A stretch of 64,000 bases of DNA from Flagellimonas flava (GCF_900129665.1 NZ_FQWL01000003.1:558001-622000), one strand, 5' to 3'; positions 8,718 to 17,506 are shown, counted from the stretch's first letter. Numbers and translations are program-made. The notes: generated by a model from the letters alone, not told the origin.

Positions 8718-8837
8718 TTATTCGGAAACCGCAACTTTCTCCCAATCCGTTTGCATTTTCAATTCCTTACTCTCCGATATTGCCGCGAAAATCAAAGCAA
8801 CAATCAATAGAACAAATAATATTGCACATTTCTTCAT
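8718..8837 (-). CDS. 39-residue membrane or secreted peptide
   Basis: ATG at 8837 to TAA at 8718-8720. The product begins MKKCAILFVLLIVALIFAA, a short Lys-Lys start and one hydrophobic segment, and ends in about 20 polar residues with net charge near neutral. It could be a single-pass membrane peptide or a secreted peptide with a signal sequence. I do not recognise a family. A near-consensus -7 element (TTACTTTG, 8882-8875) and two LytTR boxes (8915-8944) lie just upstream on the same strand. This suggests control by the divergent LytTR system at 9123-11840. Confidence 0.55.
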   Translation of the reverse strand: MKKCAILFVLLIVALIFAAISESKELKMQTDWEKVAVSE

Positions 8838-8874
8838 TGGAGTAGGGTTTGATGGTCATTCATTATGACTAGAC

Positions 8875-8944
8875 CAAAGTAAAAAACAAATCATCCGGGA
8901 ATGTCCCGCTATGTATAAACGGTGCTCTTTTGTGTATAAATGGT
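8875..8944 (-). promoter_or_regulatory. LytTR-box pair and weak promoter for the 39-residue peptide gene
   Basis: On the minus strand, ACCATTTAT (8944-8936) and ACCGTTTAT (8923-8915) are direct repeats with 12 bases between them, a 21-bp period of two helical turns. ACCGTTTAT matches the published LytTR consensus [TA][AC][CA]GTTN[AG][TG] fully, and the other copy differs at one base. A small hairpin (CGGGA/TCCCG, 8896-8908) and a near-consensus -7 element, TTACTTTG (8882-8875), follow. Boxes just upstream of a weak promoter are typical for activation by LytTR regulators. Confidence 0.6.
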
Positions 8945-9095
8945 TTTTTGATATTTTAATTTCCTACGGGGCCATAAGAAAAGAATTACAGAAAGAGGGA
9001 AGACCCGGGATTTTCCACTTCGTATCATTTTCTACCAATTATACGCACAAAACATCCATTAACACATAATTTCTATACCTTAATCATATTAATCC

Positions 9096-9103
9096 TAACT
9101 TTG
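9096..9103 (+). promoter_or_regulatory. -7 promoter element of the LytTR operon
   Basis: TAACTTTG is a perfect match to TAnnTTTG and lies 19 bases before the regulator start codon. No good -33 TTG is found at the usual distance. Confidence 0.4.
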
Positions 9104-9122
9104 ATTCTTATTTAAACCGAGC

Positions 9123-9857
9123 ATGTTAGAAGCTGTAATTGTAGATGACGAGGTCAAGGCCCTGCAAAGCTTAAGTTGGGAATTGACCAATCTATCCGAT
9201 GAGGTGGATATAGTCGCATCCTTTACTGATGCACATGAGGCATTGTCCTATTTGGAGCGCAACACCCCAGATTGCCTTTTTCTGGATATTGAGATGCCCG
9301 CCATGGACGGTTTTCAGTTCATCAAAAACCTTAAGAACAAAAATTTTCCCGTTGTGATTACCACGGCCTATAACCAATATGCGTTGAAAGCGCTAAAGAA
9401 TGAGGCCATTGATTACCTCTTGAAACCGATTGACACGGACGATTTGGAGGTGACCATAGAAAAAATAAAGAAGTACAATACCAAAAATATTACCTCTGAA
9501 AAACTGGAGAAAATCCTGCTGAATTTCAATGCGGATTCGCATAATAAGAAAATCACCATCAACACGGATGGAAAATTGCTGTTCTTAAACAGCGACGATA
9601 TTCTTTATGCCGAATCTGATGGGAACTACAGCACTATTTTCTTGAGTGATGGACAAAAAATCCTTCTTACCAAGAAATTAAAGGAGGTGAACAACTTATT
9701 GCCCGACACCAGTTTTTTTAGGATTCACAATTCGTACATCATCAATCTCAATAAGATCAAAGAATTTTTAAAGACAGATGGATATGTGGTCTTGGAATCC
9801 AACCATAAAATCCCTGTCTCCCGGCAAAAGAAATCCGATTTTCTGGATATGCTGTAA
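9123..9857 (+). CDS. LytTR-family response regulator
   Basis: 244 residues. The receiver domain (about 1-118) has the acidic pair DDE at 8-10, phospho-acceptor Asp55 (FLDIEMPAMDG) and the conserved Lys in LLKPI. The C-terminal LytTR DNA-binding domain (about 140-244) shows ILYAESDGNYSTIFL and FFRIHNSYIINLNKI. Its partner kinase follows after 15 bases. LytTR proteins bind direct repeats about 21-22 bp apart. Exactly such a pair sits 180-210 bases upstream, before the divergent 39-residue peptide gene. Regulator before kinase is the less usual order. Confidence 0.95.
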   Translation: MLEAVIVDDEVKALQSLSWELTNLSDEVDIVASFTDAHEALSYLERNTPDCLFLDIEMPAMDGFQFIKNLKNKNFPVVITTAYNQYALKALKNEAIDYLLKPIDTDDLEVTIEKIKKYNTKNITSEKLEKILLNFNADSHNKKITINTDGKLLFLNSDDILYAESDGNYSTIFLSDGQKILLTKKLKEVNNLLPDTSFFRIHNSYIINLNKIKEFLKTDGYVVLESNHKIPVSRQKKSDFLDML

Positions 9858-9872
9858 CTCCCACCAAAACCT

Positions 9873-11840
9873 GTGTTCCCTATACGACCTATACTAACCA
9901 TCCCACAGATTAGTTTTCAAAAGAATACACTGATATTTCTTTTGCTGCTTTTGATGGGTTGGTTTTCCCAAGCACAGGAAGTACCTGAAGCTTTTAAGGA
10001 GAAAACGGAACGGCTCATCCAAATGCGTCCAAAGACCTATCTGGTCTTAAACACCGAGCTTAAATCTGAAAAAAGGGACACCACATTACTCCGCTATTTT
10101 GCCAATCAGTGTGAAGAAAACAACTATCTGGAAGGTCAAGCCTATGCCTTAGATCATATTGGAACCAAATACCGGAACATTTCCAGCTTTAAAAAGGCCG
10201 CGGACCTTCATCAAGAGGCATTGCAAATAGCGGAACAGGCCAACAACGTTGAGTTAAAAGTGCTAAGCTTAAACATGCTCGGCGTAGTTTATAGACGAAG
10301 TGATGCCATAAAAACAGCATTGGATTACAACCAGCAAGCGTTGGAACTTGCAGAGGAAGTGGAGAATCCATCACACCACATCCTCAGAAGTATCAATGTT
10401 TCCCTGAACTGTATTGGGGGGCTTTACCAAACCCTAGAGCAATACGATTTGGCCATTTTACAGTTTAAGAGAGCCCTAAAGTTAGAAGAGGAACTGGGAA
10501 ATAAGCTTGGGCTGGCCATCAACCATCAAAATATTGGTGACTGCTTGGAGAACAAGGGGGATTTGGATGGAGCCTTGGAAAATTACCGTAAATCACTGGC
10601 TTATAACGAGGATATCAATTCTGCCTTCGGAAAGGCATTCTGCAAAAATAGTTTGGCCCAAATCTATCTAAAACAGGATATGCCCTATGCAGCACTTGTG
10701 CTGCTGGAGCCACTTCATGAACAAGCACAATCCATCGGGGATTTTTATTTGACCTCTTCCGTTTTCATAAATACAGGTTGGGCCCAAACAGCACTAGGTA
10801 GTTTTAATAAAGCTGAAAAACTTATCCAAGATGGGTTGGAAATGGCACAAAACCACAATTTACCCAGCAATATTCTGTACGGTTATCAAAAAATGTCCGA
10901 TTTGGAATCAGCGCGGGGCGATTTTAAAGCAGCTTACGATTACTATAAAAGGGCAGATGAGTATGACGAAGAGATTTCCAGCGCTACGAATTTCAGGTAC
11001 ATGAACGATGTAATCGTGCGCTACGAAGCCGATAAAAAGAACAACCAAATTTCCGTATTGGCCAAGGAAAACGAGATTGTCCGGTTAAGATTGCGAAAAA
11101 ATCAGACCACGCTTTTGGTCAGTGCCTTGATAGTTGGACTTATCTCCTCCATTCTTTACATTTTATACCGACAATATCAGAGCAAGAACGAAAAACGGGT
11201 GCTCAGCTTGGAGCAGAATATGCTCCGCAGTCAAATGAACCCCCATTTTTTGTTCAACTCCTTGAATTCCATCAAGCTATACATCATCAACAACGAGCAA
11301 AAAAATGCGGTACATTACCTCAACAAGTTCTCCAAACTGGTGCGAAAAATATTGGAAGCTTCTTCGTTAAAAGAAATTTCCCTGGCTGAAGAATTGGAAA
11401 CTGTTGAGCTCTATATGAACATAGAGAACATCCGTTTTTCCAACGAGATCGATTTTAATATCAACATTGGCGATGGTATTAATCCAGAGAACATCAAAAT
11501 CCCATCTCTGGCACTACAACCCTTTTTGGAAAACTCTCTATGGCATGGACTTTCGCCGAAGGAGGGTGAAAAAAAGATTTGCCTGAATGTAAAACAGAAG
11601 AGCCCGGGCCATATCACTCTTGAGATTATTGACAATGGCGTGGGAAGGGGTGCAGCCCAGGTTAACAAGGAGAACCGGGTGCTCAAAAGAAAATCTGTTG
11701 GGATTCGGATTACCAAGGAACGTTTTGCAAATTTCTCCAAGGACTATCAGAACAATTTTGATGTGGACATTGTGGACCTTTTTGATGAGCAGGGCAAACC
11801 CAAGGGCACCAAGGTCGTTTTGGATATTCCTACGATTTAG
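9873..11840 (+). CDS. TPR-containing sensor histidine kinase, LytS type
   Basis: 655 residues from a GTG start; the first ATG (residue 28) would remove the signal segment. A signal (about 18-35) leads to a periplasmic TPR region (about 40-385) with blades such as AADLHQEALQIAEQ. A coiled stretch follows, then a membrane helix near 413-432 (TLLVSALIVGLISSILYILY). The cytoplasmic part holds the His_kinase motif QMNPHFLFNSLNSIKLYI near 452-469. The ATPase follows, with PFLENSLWHGL near 549 and DNGVGRG near 587. It should phosphorylate the regulator encoded just upstream. The 3' end overlaps the convergent DUF3109 gene by 11 bases. Confidence 0.93.
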   Translation: MFPIRPILTIPQISFQKNTLIFLLLLLMGWFSQAQEVPEAFKEKTERLIQMRPKTYLVLNTELKSEKRDTTLLRYFANQCEENNYLEGQAYALDHIGTKYRNISSFKKAADLHQEALQIAEQANNVELKVLSLNMLGVVYRRSDAIKTALDYNQQALELAEEVENPSHHILRSINVSLNCIGGLYQTLEQYDLAILQFKRALKLEEELGNKLGLAINHQNIGDCLENKGDLDGALENYRKSLAYNEDINSAFGKAFCKNSLAQIYLKQDMPYAALVLLEPLHEQAQSIGDFYLTSSVFINTGWAQTALGSFNKAEKLIQDGLEMAQNHNLPSNILYGYQKMSDLESARGDFKAAYDYYKRADEYDEEISSATNFRYMNDVIVRYEADKKNNQISVLAKENEIVRLRLRKNQTTLLVSALIVGLISSILYILYRQYQSKNEKRVLSLEQNMLRSQMNPHFLFNSLNSIKLYIINNEQKNAVHYLNKFSKLVRKILEASSLKEISLAEELETVELYMNIENIRFSNEIDFNINIGDGINPENIKIPSLALQPFLENSLWHGLSPKEGEKKICLNVKQKSPGHITLEIIDNGVGRGAAQVNKENRVLKRKSVGIRITKERFANFSKDYQNNFDVDIVDLFDEQGKPKGTKVVLDIPTI

Positions 11841-12402
11841 TTTTTTCCTGGGCCACTTCTTCCAACTCAGCGTACCAAGCTTCTCCAAATTTTCTTATCA
11901 AAGCCTCCTTCACGAACTTATAAATGGGTACTTTCAGTTCCTCCCCCAATTGGCATGCTGGGTCGCAGATTTCCCATCTGTGATAGTTGACAGCGGTAAA
12001 TTCGGAATATTCCCGGGTGCGGACAGGGTATAAATGGCAAGATATCGGCTTTTTCCAGTCAACAGCCCCATCAAGATAAGCGGCCTCAATGCCACATTTG
12101 GTGATTCCTTTTTCGTCATAAACAACATAGGCGCACTCACTTTTGTTGACCAATGGGGTTTCCCATTCCCCATCCTCTCCTTTAACAAAGGCCCCTTGCT
12201 CCATTATGGCTTCCACTCCTTCCGACCTGAGGTAAGGTTTGACCTGGGGAAAGATGTCGACCAAAATTTCTGTTTCCTCCTCCTCAAGGGGCGCACCGTA
12301 CTCCCCATCCACACAACAGGCCCCTTTGCATGCATTCAGATTGCATACAAAATCATGATCTATGATCTCTTCGGATACAATGGTCTTTTCAATTTGGAAC
12401 AT
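11830..12402 (-). CDS. DUF3109 family cysteine-rich protein
   Basis: 190 residues from MFQIEKTIVSEE. The N-terminal CNLNACKGACCVDG is the family signature, and further cysteines occur at KCGIEA, ISCHLYP and EICDPAC. These suggest a metal or Fe-S site, as in the related YkgJ family, but the function is unknown. An in-frame ATG at 12450 lies upstream of a perfect -7 element (12430-12423), so transcription probably starts after it and the shorter form is preferred. The gene is convergent with the kinase gene. Confidence 0.87.
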   Translation of the reverse strand: MFQIEKTIVSEEIIDHDFVCNLNACKGACCVDGEYGAPLEEEETEILVDIFPQVKPYLRSEGVEAIMEQGAFVKGEDGEWETPLVNKSECAYVVYDEKGITKCGIEAAYLDGAVDWKKPISCHLYPVRTREYSEFTAVNYHRWEICDPACQLGEELKVPIYKFVKEALIRKFGEAWYAELEEVAQEKTKS

Positions 12403-12422
12403 GTTGTTTGCCGTATTTTTCG

Positions 12423-12430
12423 CAAAGTTA
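12423..12430 (-). promoter_or_regulatory. -7 promoter element of the DUF3109 gene
   Basis: On the minus strand TAACTTTG is a perfect TAnnTTTG, 20 bases before the ATG at 12402. It decides between the two possible start codons. Confidence 0.45.
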
Positions 12431-12482
12431 AAAATTGATAATTTATTCATTTAGATGATAATCCAAAAGCACTTTTAACACG

Positions 12483-12490
12483 TACATTTG
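12483..12490 (+). promoter_or_regulatory. -7 promoter element of marC
   Basis: TACATTTG is a perfect TAnnTTTG, 19 bases before the marC-family start codon. No clear -33 element is seen. Confidence 0.42.
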
Positions 12491-12509
12491 CGTACTAAAT
12501 TGAGGTGTT

Positions 12510-13088
12510 ATGAACTTTAGTTTTAAAGAAATAGTTACCGCAAGCATGGTACTGTTCGCCGTTATAGACATTTTAGGTAGCATCCCTATCATTTTATCGC
12601 TTCGAAAAAAGGTTGGGCACATTCAATCCGAGAAAGCATCCATAGTAGCGGCGGTGATCATGACCGCATTTCTATTTGTTGGAGAAAGTATTTTGAAGCT
12701 CATTGGTATCGATGTAAACTCTTTTGCCGTTGCAGGGGCGTTCGTTATCTTTTTTCTAGCATTGGAAATGGTATTGGGCATAACGCTGTTCAAGGACGAT
12801 GAGACCGAGACTGCCTCTGTGGTCCCCATAGCTTTTCCTTTAATTGCCGGGGCAGGAACGCTAACCTCAATTTTGGCTTTGCGGGCAGAATATCATGTGG
12901 AGAATATTGTGGTGGCCATAGTGGTAAACATTATCTTTGTATACCTTGTTTTGAAATCCAGTGCTAAAATTGAGAGGGTTTTGAGCAAGAATGGCCTAAG
13001 TGTTATTCGAAAGGTGTTTGGAGTAATTCTACTGGCCATAGCGGTGAAACTTTTCGCCACCAACGTCAATCAGCTATTAGCACATTGA
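12510..13088 (+). CDS. MarC family integral membrane protein
   Basis: 192 residues with about six membrane helices, starting MNFSFKEIVTASMVLFAVIDILGSIPI. The pattern DILGSIPI near the start and VPIAFPLIAGAGTLTSIL in the middle are characteristic of the MarC/NAAT family. Some archaeal members move neutral amino acids, but the bacterial role is unclear. The early link of E. coli MarC to multidrug resistance was not upheld. It is followed after 18 bases by a small membrane protein gene, probably cotranscribed. Confidence 0.9.
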   Translation: MNFSFKEIVTASMVLFAVIDILGSIPIILSLRKKVGHIQSEKASIVAAVIMTAFLFVGESILKLIGIDVNSFAVAGAFVIFFLALEMVLGITLFKDDETETASVVPIAFPLIAGAGTLTSILALRAEYHVENIVVAIVVNIIFVYLVLKSSAKIERVLSKNGLSVIRKVFGVILLAIAVKLFATNVNQLLAH

Positions 13089-13106
13089 TGCTCCAATATT
13101 TCGCAT

Positions 13107-13310
13107 ATGAATAAAACCTTGACGATCGTCTTAATTCTATTGGCCTTGGGTCTTATAGCCTACAACATAACCTTGGTGGATTTTTCCAATCCCTTTCAAG
13201 GTGACAGCACCATCGCCTTGATCGGTATAGTGGCGCCGTTGTGTGCCATTGTACTATTGCTCATTTTTGCCACTTCCAAGAAAATAGATAAAAAACTTAA
13301 AGAGGATTGA
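13107..13310 (+). CDS. Small two-helix membrane protein of unknown function
   Basis: 67 residues with two hydrophobic helices (about 5-22 and 35-55), an acidic linker DFSNPFQGD between them, and a Lys-rich tail KKIDKKLKED likely in the cytoplasm. It lies 18 bases downstream of the marC-family gene. I do not recognise a family. Codon use and start context look like those of its neighbours. Confidence 0.7.
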   Translation: MNKTLTIVLILLALGLIAYNITLVDFSNPFQGDSTIALIGIVAPLCAIVLLLIFATSKKIDKKLKED

Positions 13311-13363
13311 GGGATTGCCCAAATAGGTATCACAACTCTGAACTGATAATTCGATAAGTTTGC

Positions 13364-14989
13364 TTAATCCTTTAGTTTGATGGCTCCTACTTCGGCCTGA
13401 TTAAAAATATCCTGGTCCAGCTCCTTTACCTTGTCCAACATGGCATCGTGCTCCCCCTTTATTTGAGCTGATAGATTGGGTGAGAACAGTTGTTCGGCTA
13501 TGTTGGCCTTTAAGAAATCCTTGATTTTATCTTCTTGTTCGTAGAAATCCAAACTGATCTTTCTGTTCAACACAAACTGGATGAACTCATCAAACAAAAT
13601 ATCATCCACCCTAAAATCGTCCAGAAATTCGTTTTTGCTCAGATAGGAGTAGCGGGTTCTGTCTTGTTCCAAATGTTCAAATACAAATCGGGAAAAGAAC
13701 TCGGCCCCATCCATGCTTTCCACAGCTTCTTCCTCATTGGTTCCGATGGGTACGAACACATCGGGAATAATTCCTCCTCCACCATATACAATCTTACCTC
13801 CCGGTGTAACAAACTTTAACGAATCGGCCACCTTTATGCTGTCCACGGAGACCATTTCCCCATTTCGGTACCGTTCCATAAAGGTTTGATAATAATCCCT
13901 ATGTCCCTTTTTGTATGAACGTTGTATGGAACGTCCGGTAGGGGTATAGTATCGTGATACGGTCAAACGCACGGCCGAGCCATCACCAAGATCCATTTCG
14001 CGTTGCACCAATCCTTTTCCAAAGGAGCGTCTTCCTACTATGGTTCCTATGTCATTGTCCTGGAGTGCCCCCGCAATAATTTCGCTAGCGGAAGCGGACC
14101 GTTCATTGATCAACACGTAGACCGGCTTGTCCTCAAAGTCTCCTTTTTTGGTGGCAAAGGCCTTTTTCACCCTTCCTTTTTTGTTTTTGGTGAATAAAAT
14201 CAATTTATCATCCTCCAAAAATTCATCGGCCAACTTTTCGGCTATGCCCAGGTATCCTCCCGGATTGTCCCTTAAATCCAAAACCAGTTTTTCCGCACCT
14301 CTAAGTTTTAATTTTCTTAGTGCATCTTTGAACTCGCCAAAGGTGGATTCGGCAAAGCGGTTGATTTTGATATAACCCATATCACTGGTAAGCATATAAT
14401 ACGAATCCACACTCCGGATTGGCACCCTATCCCGGGTCACCGTAACATCCAATGTTCGATTATCCGATTTGCGAAAGACCTTAAGGTCAACCTTGGTACC
14501 AATTTTTCCTTTAAGGGTGGAAACTATTTCATTGTTCGCGATTCTTCGTCCGAACAAGGTGTCCTTATCGGCAATTAGAATTCGGTCTCCCGCTTTGATG
14601 CCGCTTTTATGGCTTGGACCATTTTTTATGGTCCGGATTACGGTAATGGTATCCCGGTACATATAGAAACTAATCCCGATGCCCACAAAATCGCCTTTCA
14701 TATTCTCGGACACCTCTTCCATTTCACTTCGTGGGATATACACCGAGTGCGGATCCAACTTGCCTAGAATATTGTTTACGGTTACATCAACAATGCTATC
14801 CGTATCAATATCATCCACATATTCGTAATCGATATAATCAATAAGGCGATTGAGCTTGTCTTTTTTGGAGTTGGTGCTGAAAAGTTTTTCAGGGCTATCA
14901 TCAAAGTGAAGTTTGCCTCCAATAAAAATCCCTACGGCCAAAACAAAGGCCAGCAGGGTAGGTACAATATATTGATATTTCTTTTTCAT
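13364..14989 (-). CDS. S41 family C-terminal processing peptidase
   Basis: 541 residues with an N-terminal signal anchor (LLAFVLAVGIFIGGKLHF), so it acts in the periplasm. A PDZ domain (about residues 90-175, with KSGIKAGDRI) selects hydrophobic C-termini. The protease core has ERSASASEIIAGALQDND with the nucleophile Ser near residue 300 and GRRSFGKGLVQ with the catalytic Lys near 325. The C-terminal 150 residues form a helical extension common in Bacteroidota. It is followed by no gene on its strand. Upstream are the dCMP deaminase and HupE genes, which usually accompany it in this group. Confidence 0.94.
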   Translation of the reverse strand: MKKKYQYIVPTLLAFVLAVGIFIGGKLHFDDSPEKLFSTNSKKDKLNRLIDYIDYEYVDDIDTDSIVDVTVNNILGKLDPHSVYIPRSEMEEVSENMKGDFVGIGISFYMYRDTITVIRTIKNGPSHKSGIKAGDRILIADKDTLFGRRIANNEIVSTLKGKIGTKVDLKVFRKSDNRTLDVTVTRDRVPIRSVDSYYMLTSDMGYIKINRFAESTFGEFKDALRKLKLRGAEKLVLDLRDNPGGYLGIAEKLADEFLEDDKLILFTKNKKGRVKKAFATKKGDFEDKPVYVLINERSASASEIIAGALQDNDIGTIVGRRSFGKGLVQREMDLGDGSAVRLTVSRYYTPTGRSIQRSYKKGHRDYYQTFMERYRNGEMVSVDSIKVADSLKFVTPGGKIVYGGGGIIPDVFVPIGTNEEEAVESMDGAEFFSRFVFEHLEQDRTRYSYLSKNEFLDDFRVDDILFDEFIQFVLNRKISLDFYEQEDKIKDFLKANIAEQLFSPNLSAQIKGEHDAMLDKVKELDQDIFNQAEVGAIKLKD

Positions 14990-15005
14990 AGTTTAAATGG
15001 TGGGG

Positions 15006-15443
15006 TTAGACCATTTCTTCCAAAATGGGTAGATGATGTGTCTCCACTCCTGCCCGTTCCAAAAACCGCAATCCGGAATCATCCTTGTAGGCGGTTTGAT
15101 ATACCACACGTTTTATGCCAGCCTGATGCACCAGCTTGCTGCATTCCCTGCATGGCGAAAGTGTGATATATAGTGTGGCACCTTCACAGGATTGGGTGGA
15201 GGACGCAACTTTCAAAATGGCGTTGGCCTCAGCATGCAAAACATACCACTTGGTATATCCTTCTTCGTCCTCACAATAATTTTCGAAGCCTGTGGGGGTT
15301 CCGTTGTAACCATCAGATATGATCATCCGGTCTTTTACGATTATGGCACCTACTTGTTTTCGTTTACAATGGGACAGTTTTCCCCATTCCTTGGCCATTC
15401 GCAAATAAGCCTTATCGTATTTTTCTTGTTTGGACTCCTTCAT
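15006..15443 (-). CDS. dCMP deaminase (cytidine/deoxycytidylate deaminase family)
   Basis: 145 residues. It converts dCMP to dUMP, feeding thymidylate synthesis. The zinc site is visible as HAEANAI (His ligand and catalytic Glu) and SPCRECSKL (two Cys ligands). CKRKQVGAIIVKDRMIISDGYNGTP is the nucleotide-binding N-terminal region of ComEB-like deaminases. It is 16 bases upstream of the S41 peptidase gene and likely cotranscribed with it. There is no link to competence here. Confidence 0.93.
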   Translation of the reverse strand: MKESKQEKYDKAYLRMAKEWGKLSHCKRKQVGAIIVKDRMIISDGYNGTPTGFENYCEDEEGYTKWYVLHAEANAILKVASSTQSCEGATLYITLSPCRECSKLVHQAGIKRVVYQTAYKDDSGLRFLERAGVETHHLPILEEMV

Positions 15444-15528
15444 ACGGCGAAAAATCGCACTTTATCTTTTAAATATACCGGCTTTGAAAGACCCGTACAA
15501 CCTTATTCAATTAATTTTAACGAAGGCC

Positions 15529-16113
15529 CTATTTGGGAAACGTGGCAATCAGCAACGGTATTGTGATGGCTACGACCAAAATGGATGCAATTCCGATAAA
15601 AAGCTTTCTTTTCACCTGTAACAAGTCCAAAACCACAAATGCCAGTCCAAGAACGACCAGGATAATGGCAATCTGGGAAAATTCAATTCCCGTGGCAAAA
15701 CCAAGGAGTGGTATTACCTTATCTTCCTCGCCAGCCATCATCATCTTAAAATAGTTGGAAAACCCAAACCCGTGCACCAAACCGAAGAAGGCAGTCGCCA
15801 AAACATGAACGTAGGCTCCAAGTCCTTCAGCTTTACCAAGTACATAGGTGAAATTGAATAGGGCGGTCAATAAAATCGTGACCGGAATCAAGAATTCTAT
15901 GAGGCCAACATCCACCGTGGCCACTTCAAAGGCCGACAAGGCAAGGGAGGTACAATGGGCGATTGTAAAAATTGTGGCTAAAATGACCACTTTTTTCCAA
16001 TTTTTAAATGTAAACGGGATCGCCAAGGCCGATAAAAATAAAATATGGTCGTATGCCCCTAAGTCGAGCACATGACTAAAACCCAATTTAATGTAGAACC
16101 AGAATTCTTGCAT
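15529..16113 (-). CDS. HupE/UreJ family membrane protein
   Basis: 194 residues, about six membrane helices. Motifs FSHVLDLGAYDHILFLSALAIPF at the N-terminus (read in two parts: a His in SHVLD and DHILF) and FGLVHGFGFSNY in the middle are typical of HupE/UreJ, which are proposed nickel/cobalt carriers. No hydrogenase or urease genes are in the window, so the substrate is open. It stands 85 bases upstream of the dCMP deaminase gene. Confidence 0.87.
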   Translation of the reverse strand: MQEFWFYIKLGFSHVLDLGAYDHILFLSALAIPFTFKNWKKVVILATIFTIAHCTSLALSAFEVATVDVGLIEFLIPVTILLTALFNFTYVLGKAEGLGAYVHVLATAFFGLVHGFGFSNYFKMMMAGEEDKVIPLLGFATGIEFSQIAIILVVLGLAFVVLDLLQVKRKLFIGIASILVVAITIPLLIATFPK

Positions 16114-16179
16114 TTTTTATGATTTGATTGATGATATTACGCTGTTCTCCTTACCAAAAGGAAAGTATACATTTTAACC

Positions 16180-16920
16180 CTAGCTCATTCCCCGTTCTTT
16201 TTGAATGGTTTCATAAGCTTTCTGCACTTCCTTAAATTTCTCCTCCGCTCCCCTTTTTATGGCCTCGTTTTCCATGACCACCTTATCTGGGTGGTATTTT
16301 TTGGCCATTTTGCGATAGGCTTTTTTAACCTCATCATCGGTGACCGTTTTTTCGATCTCCAATATTTTATAGGCGTTGTCGGCCGATCTGATGAACATGG
16401 CCATTATACTTTCAAAATCGTACCGGCCTACCCTAAGATAACCCGCCAATTCTCTCAACTTGTCTACCTCGGCCTTGCTCACCTGCCCATCAGCCTGCGC
16501 TATTCCAAATAGGAAATGAAGCAGCTGCAGTCTCACCTCATATCGAGTACGTTGCACCAGATAGGAACATATGTGTTGGGCAGAAACCTCCCTTTTCTTG
16601 ATTACATCATTGAACGTACGGAAGATGGCGTTGGCCTTTTCTTTACCATATGTACTCAAAAAATACTGTCTTACATAATCGAGTTCCCTCTGGCTTACCT
16701 GTCCATCGGCCTTAATAACAATCGAGCAAAGTGACAGCAGGTTGAGTTCAAAATCGGCAGGAGAAACTGAGGGCCTGGTAAAATCTGAAAATACCGAACC
16801 TCCACGCCTGGAACCTGAGCCTCCAAAGCTATCCAAGACACTCCCAACAAAAAAGCCAATAATAGCACCTGCAAAACCTCTGATAAAAAATCCAACAAAG
16901 GCTCCTGCCCACTTGATCAT
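16180..16920 (-). CDS. TerB-DnaJ domain protein (DjlA-like co-chaperone)
   Basis: 246 residues. A Gly-rich hydrophobic N-terminus ([18 protein letters not shown]) may anchor it in the membrane. A TerB-like helical domain follows (about 50-165; [18 protein letters not shown] and [14 protein letters not shown]). A C-terminal J domain (about 180-246) carries the HPDK tripeptide near residue 210, which stimulates DnaK ATPase. The order TerB then J domain matches DjlA. It lies 66 bases upstream of the HupE gene. A perfect -7 element precedes it. Confidence 0.92.
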   Translation of the reverse strand: MIKWAGAFVGFFIRGFAGAIIGFFVGSVLDSFGGSGSRRGGSVFSDFTRPSVSPADFELNLLSLCSIVIKADGQVSQRELDYVRQYFLSTYGKEKANAIFRTFNDVIKKREVSAQHICSYLVQRTRYEVRLQLLHFLFGIAQADGQVSKAEVDKLRELAGYLRVGRYDFESIMAMFIRSADNAYKILEIEKTVTDDEVKKAYRKMAKKYHPDKVVMENEAIKRGAEEKFKEVQKAYETIQKERGMS

Positions 16921-16939
16921 CTAAAATAAATTTAAAGCC

Positions 16940-16947
16940 CAAATATA
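16940..16947 (-). promoter_or_regulatory. -7 promoter element of the TerB-DnaJ gene
   Basis: On the minus strand TATATTTG is a perfect TAnnTTTG, with a TTTC 17 bases upstream as a possible -33. It is 19 bases before the start codon. Confidence 0.5.
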
Positions 16948-17014
16948 GGCTTTTGCCCCTGAAAGAAACCCCTTTACCTTGTTAAGGGTGCTGTAAAAAA
17001 TGCGACAAAAGCCG

Positions 17015-17022
17015 TATCTTTG
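17015..17022 (+). promoter_or_regulatory. -7 promoter element of the bacilliredoxin gene
   Basis: TATCTTTG is a perfect TAnnTTTG. Transcription from here would begin at or after the ATG at 17024, which supports the second ATG at 17045 as the true start. Confidence 0.5.
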
Positions 17023-17044
17023 AATGCTAAATAAAAACAAGATT

Positions 17045-17455
17045 ATGTATCCTGAAGAATTGGTAAAACCTATGAGAGCCGACCTGGCAACTGCTGGGTT
17101 TGAGGAACTATATACAAGCGAAGCCGTTGAAGACGCATTGAAACAAGAAGGAACTACCTTGGTAGTGGTAAACTCAGTTTGCGGATGTGCTGCTGCAAAC
17201 GCTAGACCTGCAGCTAAGTTGAGCTTGCAGAATTCAAAAAAACCAAATCATTTGGTAACCGTATTTGCCGGTGTGGACACTGAGGCGGTAGACACTGCCC
17301 GTAGCCATATGGTCCCGTTTCCACCCTCATCTCCAAGTATGGCCCTGTTTAAGGATGGTGAGCTGGTACACATGATAGAACGGCACCACATTGAGGGAAG
17401 ACCAGCGGAGATGATTGCAGAAAATTTAATGGAAGCGTACAACGATCACTGTTAA
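17045..17455 (+). CDS. BrxA/BrxB family bacilliredoxin
   Basis: 136 residues from MYPEELVKPMRADL, the usual family start; the ATG at 17024 would add seven residues and lies at the promoter. The active site is VNSVCGCAAANARPA, a CGC motif near residue 54. Bacilliredoxins remove bacillithiol from mixed disulfides on proteins. Bacteroidota carry the family, though whether this organism makes bacillithiol cannot be judged here. It is a single gene with its own terminator. Confidence 0.93.
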   Translation: MYPEELVKPMRADLATAGFEELYTSEAVEDALKQEGTTLVVVNSVCGCAAANARPAAKLSLQNSKKPNHLVTVFAGVDTEAVDTARSHMVPFPPSSPSMALFKDGELVHMIERHHIEGRPAEMIAENLMEAYNDHC

Positions 17456-17475
17456 ACCAACTTCCATAAGAATTT

Positions 17476-17506
17476 AAAAACCACCCAAGAGGTGGTTTTT
17501 TCGTTT
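17476..17506 (+). terminator. Bacilliredoxin terminator
   Basis: AAAAACCACC, loop CAAGA, GGTGGTTTTTT then C-G-T5. A strong stem with T-run 22 bases after the stop codon. Confidence 0.88.

Noticed and set aside
8220..9122. tRNA, tmRNA, RNase P or SRP RNA in the gene-poor stretch
   Set aside because: I looked for cloverleaf, CCA end, tmRNA tag frame and RNase P consensus blocks and saw none; only the 6S-like pairing remained.
12403..12450. ATG at 12450 as start of the DUF3109 gene
   Set aside because: It lies upstream of a perfect -7 element, and the family starts at the ATG at 12402.
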